Positions 16,791-24,696 of a DNA stretch of 32,286 nucleotides are shown piece by piece. Source of the stretch: Pedosphaera parvula Ellin514 (GTDB taxonomy: Bacteria; Verrucomicrobiota; Verrucomicrobiia; Limisphaerales; Pedosphaeraceae); contig NZ_ABOX02000063.1 of assembly GCF_000172555.1 (NCBI RefSeq), forward strand, positions 1 through 32,286, written 5' to 3'. Both the position numbers and the translations under genes were made by a program. Each line of letters starts with the position of its first letter. The first letter of the stretch is position 1. Under the pieces are notes generated by a model. It ran no database searches. It saw only the letters and a program-made list of their open reading frames with translations, and was not told where the DNA came from.

Positions 16791-18545
16791 CTAACCTTTC
16801 TGCAATTCCAGCCAGAATCTGCTACCCTGGCCGGCTTCAGACTCCACTCCCACCCTGCCGTTCATCCGTTCCGCCGCCTTACGCACAATTGCCAATCCAA
16901 TCCCGGTTCCTTCGTGGTCCTTATTTAGCTTCTGGAATATTCCAAAAATCTTCTCCTGTGCATTCTTGGGGATGCCAATTCCGTTGTCTTCAAACCATAG
17001 TCGCACCCGATCACTTCTTTCTTCCGCCCAAATGCACACCTTCGGCCCCATCCCCGGACTCACAAACTTGACCGCGTTGCCCAGCAGGTTGGAAATACAC
17101 TGTGTCAAGGCGGCTTCGTTGGCGCTCACCATCGGAATTGGACCATCGATGACAATCTCCGCCTGCGAAAGCTGCAGGTTGGGATAGCTTTCAACTATTC
17201 CGCGAATCAGCTTCTCAAGATCCACGGTTTCCATTTTTAATTCCACCTGCGATGCCCTGCTGAATATCAGCACATCCTGGATCAAGCGATCCATGCGGCT
17301 CGCCGATGTTGTGATCCGCCGGAGGTAATCGCTCCCCTCTGGTCCCACTTTGTTTCCGCAATCCTCCTGCAACGCCTGTGCAAATCCCTGCATCGAACGC
17401 AACGGGGCTCTTAAATCATGTGATATGCTGTAAGAAAAAGCTTCCAGGTCGCCAATCGTTTCCTGCAATTTCACAGTCCGCTCCTGCACCAGCTTTTCCA
17501 GATGCTTGGCTCGTGATTGCAACAATTCCTGGATTTCCCGCAATGCTTCCGTGGTGCGAACTCGCTCAGTGATATCATGGTTCAAAACCACGACACCCAT
17601 CACTTTTCCACCTTCCACCACTGGCACCGTGGCATTCGCCAAAACTTTCCTTAAGCCATCAAAACTCTCGATATCCACCACTTCATCAAGAATGACTTTG
17701 CCGGTTCGAAAGCTGCGTGCGCCGCCCCATTCTTCCCCGGTAATCCGCTGGTCGGTTCCGTGACGCCACGCCTTATATTCGCCAAACTGATCGACGCCAA
17801 CGTATCGGACGTCGCTCCAAATATTCTTGGCGGCGGGGTTTCCATAAATAATTTTCCCTTCCTGGTTGATGAACCAGACTCCCACCGGCAAATGTTCCAA
17901 AATTGCACGCTGCCGTGCCTCAGCCTCGCGCAAGGCATTCTCAACCAATCGTTGCTCCGTGATATCTGAGATTGTGCCTGCCCATTCCTGCAAAACTCCA
18001 CTCTCATCCCTGAATGGAATCCCGCGCACTGACAGCCACCGCCACTGGCCATCTTTGCGGCAAACGCGGTAGTCGATGATATAGTCTCGTCCCTCCTGTA
18101 AGGCCCGCTCAAAATCCTTTCGCACACGTTCCTTGTCCTCGGGATGCACCGCTTCCAGCCAACCCCATCCTCGTGACTGCTCTGGTTCTTGACCGGTTAA
18201 TTCATTCCACCAGCGGTCTGCTTCCGGCTGCGCCTCGGACTGCTTCGTTTGATCGAGACAATGCCGCCAAACACAATGACTGCTGGCCACCACCAACATG
18301 CGGAATCGCTCCTCGCTTCGTCTCAACTGCTCCTGTGCAACCTTGAAATCATGAATGTCTGTCGCCGTCCCAATCCAGTCTTCTATCGTGCCGTCAGCTC
18401 CCCTTGCTGGGAACCACGCGTGCCATATGCCAGCGGTATTCTCCGTCATGCCTCCTGAGTCGATACTGCAGTTCGTATGCCGCTCCTTTCGATATGCCGG
18501 CACCTCGGGCCTGGAAGGTTGTCGCCATGTCATCCGGATGAACAA
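16791..18545 (-). CDS. multi-PAS sensor histidine kinase, C-terminal part (separated by frameshift)
   Basis: The frame gives 584 residues, but the first 47 or so are a different reading of the upstream PAS domain; meaningful sequence begins at RGADGTIEDWIGTATDI. Then come PAS3 (about 85-200), PAS4 (about 212-330), a coiled-coil linker, HisKA with phospho-acceptor His376 in SYSISHDLRAP, and HATPase_c: NLLGN (486-490, N box), DNGIGI (520-525, G1) and GTGIGL (546-551, G2). All catalytic motifs are intact. It would autophosphorylate and pass phosphate to a response regulator, none of which is encoded nearby. It belongs to one gene with the piece at 18394-19149; the join requires removing one base at the 18400-18403 run. 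The start at 18545 is only formal. Confidence 0.85.
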   Translation of the reverse strand: MFIRMTWRQPSRPEVPAYRKERHTNCSIDSGGMTENTAGIWHAWFPARGADGTIEDWIGTATDIHDFKVAQEQLRRSEERFRMLVVASSHCVWRHCLDQTKQSEAQPEADRWWNELTGQEPEQSRGWGWLEAVHPEDKERVRKDFERALQEGRDYIIDYRVCRKDGQWRWLSVRGIPFRDESGVLQEWAGTISDITEQRLVENALREAEARQRAILEHLPVGVWFINQEGKIIYGNPAAKNIWSDVRYVGVDQFGEYKAWRHGTDQRITGEEWGGARSFRTGKVILDEVVDIESFDGLRKVLANATVPVVEGGKVMGVVVLNHDITERVRTTEALREIQELLQSRAKHLEKLVQERTVKLQETIGDLEAFSYSISHDLRAPLRSMQGFAQALQEDCGNKVGPEGSDYLRRITTSASRMDRLIQDVLIFSRASQVELKMETVDLEKLIRGIVESYPNLQLSQAEIVIDGPIPMVSANEAALTQCISNLLGNAVKFVSPGMGPKVCIWAEERSDRVRLWFEDNGIGIPKNAQEKIFGIFQKLNKDHEGTGIGLAIVRKAAERMNGRVGVESEAGQGSRFWLELQKG

Positions 18546-19149
18546 AGTCCGACCAATTCCAATTCTTATTTCGCGGATCTTCTCCTATATAGGCATACCA
18601 ACGCTCGTTGACGTAGAGTTTTTCACCAGCCGGATCATTGATCCAGACTTGTTGGTGCATGCAATTGATGAGCGTGCGGAACCGCTCTTCACTGGCTCGC
18701 AACACCTCCGCCGCCTGCTTCTGTTCGGTGATCTCCGTCGTTAGTAGCGTCAACCCTTCAGGCGTGGGAAAGGCCCGGTTCTCAAACCATCGTTTATACG
18801 ACTCGTGATAGTATTCAAACTGCACCGGCACTTGTTGTTCGATGACCCTCTTCAGTTCAGTCTCCAACAGTGTGCCTGCCGCATCTGGAAACACCTCGGT
18901 CAGCAGCCTGCCCACTATTTGCTCACGCAACATCCCGCTGGCCTGCAACATGCGGTCATTCACGTAGGTATAGCGCAACTCCTTGTCCAGCATGAGGCAC
19001 ATGTCGCTGACACTGTTCATCACCATTTCCAGCTGCTTCTTCACCGCCTCTGCCTCCGCCACCAGTCCCCTTTCATGCCCGGTCATGGTTCCAGTTGCCG
19101 CCCTATGTTCCGGCTGACCATGGTCTGAAGTCGAAAAACTGCTGTTCAT
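18394..19149 (-). CDS. multi-PAS sensor histidine kinase, N-terminal part (ends at frameshift)
   Basis: 251 residues. PAS1 spans about 36-150 (MVMNSVSDMCLMLDKELRY to LLTTEITEQKQAAEVL) and a second PAS/PAC from about 160 (INCMHQQVWINDPAGEKLYVNE) breaks off at YRLRRHDGEYRWHMARVVPSKGS. The normal PAC ending (ADGTIEDWIGTATDIHDFK) continues directly in the next frame. No signal peptide or TM helix is present, so the kinase is soluble. If the shift is a sequencing error or is bypassed, the full product has about 785 residues: PAS-PAS-PAS-PAS-HisKA-HATPase. Confidence 0.82.
   Translation of the reverse strand: MNSSFSTSDHGQPEHRAATGTMTGHERGLVAEAEAVKKQLEMVMNSVSDMCLMLDKELRYTYVNDRMLQASGMLREQIVGRLLTEVFPDAAGTLLETELKRVIEQQVPVQFEYYHESYKRWFENRAFPTPEGLTLLTTEITEQKQAAEVLRASEERFRTLINCMHQQVWINDPAGEKLYVNERWYAYIGEDPRNKNWNWSDFVHPDDMATTFQARGAGISKGAAYELQYRLRRHDGEYRWHMARVVPSKGS
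18400..18403 (-). other. frameshift point in the sensor kinase gene (G4 run)
   Basis: On the coding strand the text is GTT CCC AGC AAG GGG AGC TGA. Deleting one G of the four-G run gives AAG GGA GCT GAC, i.e. K-G-A-D, and joins both halves of the PAC motif exactly. A single extra base is therefore the simplest explanation. Confidence 0.85.
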
Positions 19150-19264
19150 GCTTGATTACACTCTTATTTGGAAATGGTTGAAATGACACGCGGCAAGTTG
19201 TTTCTCTCTTTCGCCACAACCAACATGTAATCCTTCTTCAAACCTTTTCAAGTAAAGAATCCTG

Positions 19265-22200
19265 TTAAACGGTCGTTTTAACCGCTTTTAACCGCGGCTT
19301 TCCCGCTCGATGCACCCGCAACGAATGCCCGCGTCCATTCTCATATGGTTCCACGGTCGCGGTCACCTCGAGAACCGGGTACCGCACGGTTGCCAACCCA
19401 TAACTGCGATAGGTCCTGGCAAATAGTTCTGTCTCTATAATCCCCGTCCAATCGGCCAGGGTCAGGAACTTCATCAGCTCGCCGGTGGTCTGATGATGCA
19501 TCCGTTGCTCGATGATCAACCCACACAGAATCACTTCCTCGCCAATATGATCGCCCAATTTATCCACGGAACAATAAGTCTCCCACGCAATCTCTTCATG
19601 TAATTCCAATGGATGCCCGCTCACCGGGAATCCGAACAACTCCGCCTCCCATTGCAACTGCTCACGCCGGGACGGCTCTTCCAATTGCATCTCGGGCAAT
19701 TGCTCCATCCCCGGCGGCGGCAGCAACCATCCTTGCTTCAAATCCATCGATGCCCCATAGGCGCGCTTCAAAAACTGGCACTCCCAAAATTGTTCTGTTC
19801 GCTTTTTTCCAAACCGATCAAATGCCCCCACACGCAACAATAACTCCATCTCTTCACCGGAAGCCCCCACTCGTCGATAAAAATCATTCAACGATTCAAA
19901 CAGCCTCTGCTGGTGCTCTTTCAAAATTCGCTCATTGGTCTTCGCCGTCAGTCCTTTGATATAACGAATCGGCACACGAATAAACTTTTCCGTCGGGACA
20001 AAATGTGGTCCGGGCTCGCTCACGCACGGCGGCAGCAGTTGGAGACCCAATCGATGACACTCCAGCACATACACCAGCGGATCGTAAAACCCCTTCCCGT
20101 TGGAAAGCACCGCCGCCATGAATTCCACCGGGTAATTCAACTTCAGCCAGGCGGATTGATAAGCCTCGATGCCATACGCTGTGCTATGCGCCTTGCAAAA
20201 TGCGTAACCTTCAAATCCACTCGCCAGTTCCCACACTTCCTGGATGTTCTCTTCCGCATGTCCCCGCGCCCGCGCCGACGCAATAAATTCCTGGCGAATC
20301 TCCTCAATGGTTTCCTGCTTATACTTGTTTAATGCCCGACGCAATACATCCGCGCGACCCGGCGGCAACCCTGCAAAGGCTTCACAAATCTGCAGAATAT
20401 GTTCCTCATACACCACCAACCCATGGGTGCTTTTCAAACATGCTTCAAGTGACGGATGCGGATAACTGGGCGGCTCCATCCCTTGATAACGCCGCGTGAA
20501 CTTCACCTTCTTCTGCTCGTTCGCCGCCCCGGGCCGGATCACGCTCACAATCGCTATCAACCCGTCAATCTCACTCACGTTGCACATGCGACACAAACTC
20601 ACCATCGCCGGACTCTCGATATGATGCACCGCCCGCGCTCCACCACCGGAAATCATTTCCCAGACACGTTTATCTTCCCACGGTTCCAGCGCTGCCAAAT
20701 CAAATTGAATCCCTCGCTGCCTCAACCCCTCATCCATGTCGCGCATGACTGCCAACCCACCCTGCGCCAACACATCCATCTTGATCAACCCGATCATCTC
20801 CACCGCATCCATATCGTAATGCGTCGTGGGATACCCCTTGTTCGCGATAAACGTTGGCGTCAACTCATGCATCGGTTGTCGCGACAACACCAGCCCGCAC
20901 GGATGCATCTTTGCATAGCGCGGAAATCCATCCAAAAACTCCGCCATCTCCAATGCCGATTTGTAAGGGTCCTCCTCCAACGGCAGGTCACCGCATTCCT
21001 GGTGTTCCTTCAAAATCTCCGTCAAGCCAATCGCTGCCGTATGCGGAATGCGCTCAGTGAACCGCCTGATCTGAAATTCCGAAACGCCCAATACCTTCGC
21101 CACATCCGCAACGGCGCCACGCGCTTGATAAGTCGAAAACCCGCCGACGATTGCAGTCTTCTCCTCCCCATACTTTTTGAAAATTAAATCAATGACATCA
21201 TCCTTCCGGTCATGGGGAAAATCCACGTCGATGTCTGGCAGCTTGTTCAACGCCATCCGGTCCTTGTTAAGAAAACGCCGAAAATAAAGCTCAAACCGGA
21301 TCGGACAAACCCCGCTAATCTCCAGGCAATAACAGACCAACGAATCCGCCGCACTTCCGCGCGTGATCCATTCGATTCCTTCCTTTTTGCAACTCTGCAA
21401 AATGTCCCACATCACCAGGAAATATTCCTCATAACCCACCTCCTCGATGATACTCAACTCCTCTTCCACCTGCTTTCGATGCTTCTCCGCCCGGTCCTTA
21501 TAGCGCTTCTCCAATCCGTCCATCACCAATTTGCGCAATAATGCTTTTGACGATAATCCATCCCGTGTCGCAAACGCCGGGAACTGTGGCGGCCCAAATG
21601 GAAATTCAAACGAGCAACGTTCCGCAATCTCATTCGTATTCACCAATAACTCCGGATGTTCCCCAAACATTCTCTGCATTTCCATGGGCGAACGAAAATG
21701 CAACTGCCCACCCATGATTTTCTCCGGATGTTCCTGCTTCAATAACGTCAGCGTGCGAATCGATTGCACCACGTCATACTTCCACCGGTCTCCCGGCACC
21801 GCATAACGACAGGCCAGTGCTGCCACACACGGCCATTCACGCGGCGCGTCTCGCATTGCTTCACGCGAGTTCACGGCAAAATAAAATCGCCCGGGAAAAA
21901 ACGGTGCAAGCAGTCGATTATAACTCACCGCCAGCAAACCTTCTGTCCTTCCCTCCAGTTCCCGCGCAGTCAGCTCCTTCGGCGCCGAGAGCAGGTGGCA
22001 CAGGTTGTGATAGCCCTTCGTGTTTTCCACGTAGAACAACGCCGGGATGCCGCCCACCTTCACACGCACCCCCAATACCGGTTTGATTCCCGCCTTTTTC
22101 GCCGCCAACACAAATTCAGCCGCACCATGCAAATTCCCGTCATCAGTCAACGCCACTGCGGGCAATTCATAACGTCGCGCCAGGTTCACCACCCCTTCAA

Positions 22201-23506
22201 CCGATAGCGTGGAATTCAAAAAGGAGTAATAGCTGTGCATGTTCAACGGCAGGTAATGCTTCACCTTCACTCGCGTTGCCACTTGCCGTCTGGGAGCTGA
22301 GGCCAGCACCCGGCTCTTCACAGCTTTGTAATCGGGACTCGCCTCGCGCAATTGGAAATCGTGTCCGCGCAAAATCACCTGCTTGCCGCGACTCTGCCGC
22401 AACTGATCCACCGCGCTTGCGAGCCGTCTCTTCGCCTCATGTTGTTCCGCCGATCGTTCCAACGCCAATTCCGCGCGGAATATTCCGCTGTAAACATTCG
22501 AAAGCCGCAGCGACACCATTCGCAAACTCACCCGCCGCCGCCACGCTTGTTTCATTAACACCCGTATCCGGCCATAAATATCCGTCTCCAAATCCGTCGG
22601 CTCCAGCAGGCTCTCGCCTGCCTGATCCTCGGCCATGTCGTTGTAACGCACCTTCACGGTGAGTGTGCGAATGGTCTTGTCATCAGCCCGCACCTGCGCC
22701 ATCAAGCTGTCCGCCATCCGTTTCAACGTCGCCTCGATGAATTCCTCATCGGTCTGGTCCACACCAAACGTTTCTTGATGACCGTACGACTTCGCCGGTT
22801 CGCTCTCCTGTATTAATGGCCGCTCATCAATCCCATCGGCAAACTCCTTCAGGCTTCGCGCCATGTTCCCCATCAGCAACTGCAATAAATCCAACGGGGT
22901 TTTCGCAATATGCCCAATTCTGATCAACCCGGCCGCATTCAACTTTGTCGCGGTCGTCGGTCCCACGCCCGGCAGCCATTTGTTTGGCAGCGGATGCAAA
23001 AATGGAATCTCACCTCCCAACGGCACCTGTTTGAACGCTGCCGGCTTGTTCAGCTTGGAAGCAATCTGGCTCACCAGCTTGTTGCAGGCGATTCCCTCGC
23101 TCACCGTGATTTTTAATGCCCCCCTGATGGCCCCGCGAATGATCTCCGCTATCTCTAATGGCGATTTCCGCGCCCCGGTCAAATCGAAGTAACCTTCATC
23201 AATCGAACTGATCTCCACCTCAGGTGTGAAATCGTACGCGTACGAAAACATCCAGCGGGAAAATCGCTCATACTTCTCGAAATCTCCCGGCACGATGATC
23301 AGCTTCGGACACAGCTTGCGCGCCCGCACAGTCGGCATCGGCGTGTAAACACCAAACTTCCGCGCCTCATAGGAAGCCGAGGCAATGATGCCGCGCTTTT
23401 CTCCTCCCACCGCCATGGCCTTGCCCCGCAATCGCGCATCCGCCGCCTGCTCCACTGAAGCAAAGAACGCGTCCGCATCCAGGTGGACAATCGCCCGCGC
23501 TCTCAT
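19265..23506 (-). CDS. dinB-dnaE: fusion of DNA polymerase IV (DinB) and DNA polymerase III alpha (DnaE/ImuC type)
   Basis: One continuous 1,413-residue frame carries two complete polymerases. Residues 1-390 are Y-family: IVHLDADAFFASVEQ with Asp10, SSIDEGYFDLTG with Asp103/Glu104 (all three metal ligands kept, unlike ImuB), and thumb motif LPGVGPTTATKLNAAG. After a short linker, 415-1413 are C-family: a degenerate PHP domain (LNMHSYYSFL and TDDGNLHGA, lacking several metal histidines), LPDIDVDF with Asp758/Asp760, KMDVLA with Asp911, IKGLTAKTNERI (HhH-like) and an OB-fold near 1320-1390. It should do translesion synthesis. The frame is open to an ATG at 23527, but GAGG five bases before the ATG at 23506 and the DinB N-terminus favour 23506. 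lexA lies upstream, same strand, after 493 bp. Confidence 0.93.
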   Translation of the reverse strand: MRARAIVHLDADAFFASVEQAADARLRGKAMAVGGEKRGIIASASYEARKFGVYTPMPTVRARKLCPKLIIVPGDFEKYERFSRWMFSYAYDFTPEVEISSIDEGYFDLTGARKSPLEIAEIIRGAIRGALKITVSEGIACNKLVSQIASKLNKPAAFKQVPLGGEIPFLHPLPNKWLPGVGPTTATKLNAAGLIRIGHIAKTPLDLLQLLMGNMARSLKEFADGIDERPLIQESEPAKSYGHQETFGVDQTDEEFIEATLKRMADSLMAQVRADDKTIRTLTVKVRYNDMAEDQAGESLLEPTDLETDIYGRIRVLMKQAWRRRVSLRMVSLRLSNVYSGIFRAELALERSAEQHEAKRRLASAVDQLRQSRGKQVILRGHDFQLREASPDYKAVKSRVLASAPRRQVATRVKVKHYLPLNMHSYYSFLNSTLSVEGVVNLARRYELPAVALTDDGNLHGAAEFVLAAKKAGIKPVLGVRVKVGGIPALFYVENTKGYHNLCHLLSAPKELTARELEGRTEGLLAVSYNRLLAPFFPGRFYFAVNSREAMRDAPREWPCVAALACRYAVPGDRWKYDVVQSIRTLTLLKQEHPEKIMGGQLHFRSPMEMQRMFGEHPELLVNTNEIAERCSFEFPFGPPQFPAFATRDGLSSKALLRKLVMDGLEKRYKDRAEKHRKQVEEELSIIEEVGYEEYFLVMWDILQSCKKEGIEWITRGSAADSLVCYCLEISGVCPIRFELYFRRFLNKDRMALNKLPDIDVDFPHDRKDDVIDLIFKKYGEEKTAIVGGFSTYQARGAVADVAKVLGVSEFQIRRFTERIPHTAAIGLTEILKEHQECGDLPLEEDPYKSALEMAEFLDGFPRYAKMHPCGLVLSRQPMHELTPTFIANKGYPTTHYDMDAVEMIGLIKMDVLAQGGLAVMRDMDEGLRQRGIQFDLAALEPWEDKRVWEMISGGGARAVHHIESPAMVSLCRMCNVSEIDGLIAIVSVIRPGAANEQKKVKFTRRYQGMEPPSYPHPSLEACLKSTHGLVVYEEHILQICEAFAGLPPGRADVLRRALNKYKQETIEEIRQEFIASARARGHAEENIQEVWELASGFEGYAFCKAHSTAYGIEAYQSAWLKLNYPVEFMAAVLSNGKGFYDPLVYVLECHRLGLQLLPPCVSEPGPHFVPTEKFIRVPIRYIKGLTAKTNERILKEHQQRLFESLNDFYRRVGASGEEMELLLRVGAFDRFGKKRTEQFWECQFLKRAYGASMDLKQGWLLPPPGMEQLPEMQLEEPSRREQLQWEAELFGFPVSGHPLELHEEIAWETYCSVDKLGDHIGEEVILCGLIIEQRMHHQTTGELMKFLTLADWTGIIETELFARTYRSYGLATVRYPVLEVTATVEPYENGRGHSLRVHRAGKPRLKAVKTTV

Positions 23507-23999
23507 TTCTCCCTCGGTAGCCCTCATGATGGCTAAATTAAGTCAATTTATTCGTGAGGAACGTAATTTCACCGCAGTTGCACTAAGTGAAGTGGGGAGA
23601 GTTTTGGCAGGAAAGGCCATTCGAGTGACTTGCGAATGGCTTTCGTCAAACCGTCATTCCAGCCCACATTTTTCTTATCTGACCTCGGCAAACCGGCGAC
23701 TTTCTTAAGGCCCGCAGGGTCGGCATGTCTATAGGAATCAATCCCCAAAAGAATCCCCGCTTCGGCCCGCGATTCTAAACAGTTCCATCCAGGCAACCCG
23801 AAGCGGCACCCATCAGCGCAATCCAGCGCATCCCTCGTTATTCATGCCAATACTTTACTCACTTCACTTGAACGAAGAATGAGGCGCGGGCATATCGCGT
23901 GGATCTGTAAGCGGCGAAAGATCCAATTAAATCTTTCCGACAACCTGGTCCCACCGCGCACAAACACGTGGCGTAAACAACCCTGTTACCAGGCCTCTC
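23507..23999. other. 493-bp gap between lexA and the polymerase fusion gene
   Basis: No recognisable gene. A minus-strand frame at 23569-23796 (75 codons) has no known motif. A 9-bp inverted repeat CCGCTTCGG (23757-23765) / CCGAAGCGG (23798-23806) with a 32-bp loop is present. TTGACT on the minus strand near 23545 is a possible -35, without a good -10. I found no clear TGTTC-N4-GAACA LexA box. The space would fit a decayed imuA-like gene, but no remnant can be recognised. Confidence 0.4.
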
Positions 24000-24623
24000 T
24001 TACTTGCTGCGTCTCCGAATCAGGGCAATCATCACCCCTTGGATCACCAGTTCATCCGCTGGAATCAACTTGGAATACTTTGGATTTTCCGCGCGCAAAT
24101 AGGTTTTGCTGCGCTCCTTCACATAAGTCTTGAGCGTGCTCTCGTTGTCAATCAACGCCGCCACCACATCGCCCACCTTGGCCTCGACGCCGTGTTCCAA
24201 AATCACGATGTCGCCCGGACAAATGTTTTTGCCAATCATCGAATCGCCTCGCACTTCCAGCGCAAAGGTGCGCGTCGTCGGCTTGATGTTCAACGTGCCA
24301 ACATCAATCGACACACATCCCCGCGCCTCCTCGTAACGATTTTCCGCGAGACCAGCCGGAATGGATCCAAAGACCGGGATATCCACCACCCGCTTGCGAA
24401 ACGCTTGCAGCGGGGAAACCACTCGCAAGGTGCGCGCCAATCCCGGCTCACTCACCAACGCGCCTTTTTTCCTCAACGCTTCCACATGGTCCGTCACCGT
24501 GCGCGGACTGCGAAACCCAAAATGGGCCGCAATGTCACGCATGCTCGGCGTGATTCCATCCTTTTGTTGGCATTTTAGGATATACTCCAAAATCTGATTC
24601 TGCCGCCTTGTTATCTTATGCAT
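24000..24623 (-). CDS. lexA: LexA repressor (SOS regulator, S24 autopeptidase)
   Basis: 207 residues. Winged HTH 1-70: ITRRQNQILEYILKCQQKDGITPSMRDIAAHFGF with recognition helix SPRTVTDHVEAL (39-50). Cleavage site Ala90-Gly91 in FGSIPAGLAE. Catalytic Ser128 in RGDSMIG and Lys165 in STLKTYV complete the S24 dyad, so RecA-stimulated self-cleavage should work. The frame is open upstream to 24662, but MHKITRRQ at 24623 fits the family start, and the proposed promoter overlaps the extra 13 codons. The gene lies between DUF72 (73 bp upstream) and the DinB-DnaE fusion downstream, which suggests it controls them. It may be the only LexA or a cassette-specific paralogue. Confidence 0.93.
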   Translation of the reverse strand: MHKITRRQNQILEYILKCQQKDGITPSMRDIAAHFGFRSPRTVTDHVEALRKKGALVSEPGLARTLRVVSPLQAFRKRVVDIPVFGSIPAGLAENRYEEARGCVSIDVGTLNIKPTTRTFALEVRGDSMIGKNICPGDIVILEHGVEAKVGDVVAALIDNESTLKTYVKERSKTYLRAENPKYSKLIPADELVIQGVMIALIRRRSK

Positions 24624-24639
24624 ACTATCTACGTGTATG
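24621..24639. promoter_or_regulatory. candidate autoregulatory operator at lexA start: CATAC-N9-GTATG
   Basis: Perfect 5-bp inverted arms (24621-24625 and 24635-24639) span from the candidate -10 box to the start codon of lexA. The position is ideal for autorepression. The sequence does not match TGTTC-N4-GAACA, the LexA box I recall as reported for Verrucomicrobium spinosum. No second copy was found near the polymerase gene. Confidence 0.35.
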
Positions 24640-24662
24640 GGTCGGAAAGCGAATCCTGTCAA
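24634..24662 (-). promoter_or_regulatory. lexA: candidate lexA promoter
   Basis: On the minus strand a perfect TTGACA (24657-24662) is followed after 17 bp by CATACA (24634-24639). The start point would be near 24627, only about 4 nt before the ATG at 24623, implying a nearly leaderless mRNA; no Shine-Dalgarno site is present. Confidence 0.5.
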
Positions 24663-24689
24663 TACCTTTTTTTAACCGGTATTTTTACC
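24661..24689. promoter_or_regulatory. overlapping GGTATT/AATACC inverted repeats upstream of lexA
   Basis: AATACC (24661-24666) pairs with GGTATT (24678-24683) across 11 bp, and GGTA-TTTT-TACC (24678-24689) overlaps it. They abut the -35 of the lexA promoter and follow the DUF72 stop by 8 bp or more. They could be a second operator or a weak hairpin after the DUF72 gene. Confidence 0.3.
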
Positions 24690-24696
24690 CAACCTT

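Noticed and set aside
16339-16794. 151-codon plus-strand frame over the subtilase start and its upstream region
   Set aside because: Partly antisense to the subtilase signal peptide, Lys/Ser-rich without motifs, and no ribosome site.
23569-23796. 75-codon minus-strand frame between lexA and the polymerase fusion, as an imuA remnant
   Set aside because: No RecA/ImuA-like motif and no ribosome site; kept only as part of the unexplained gap.
24624-24662. 13-residue upstream extension of LexA
   Set aside because: It would overlap the TTGACA promoter and does not align with LexA proteins.
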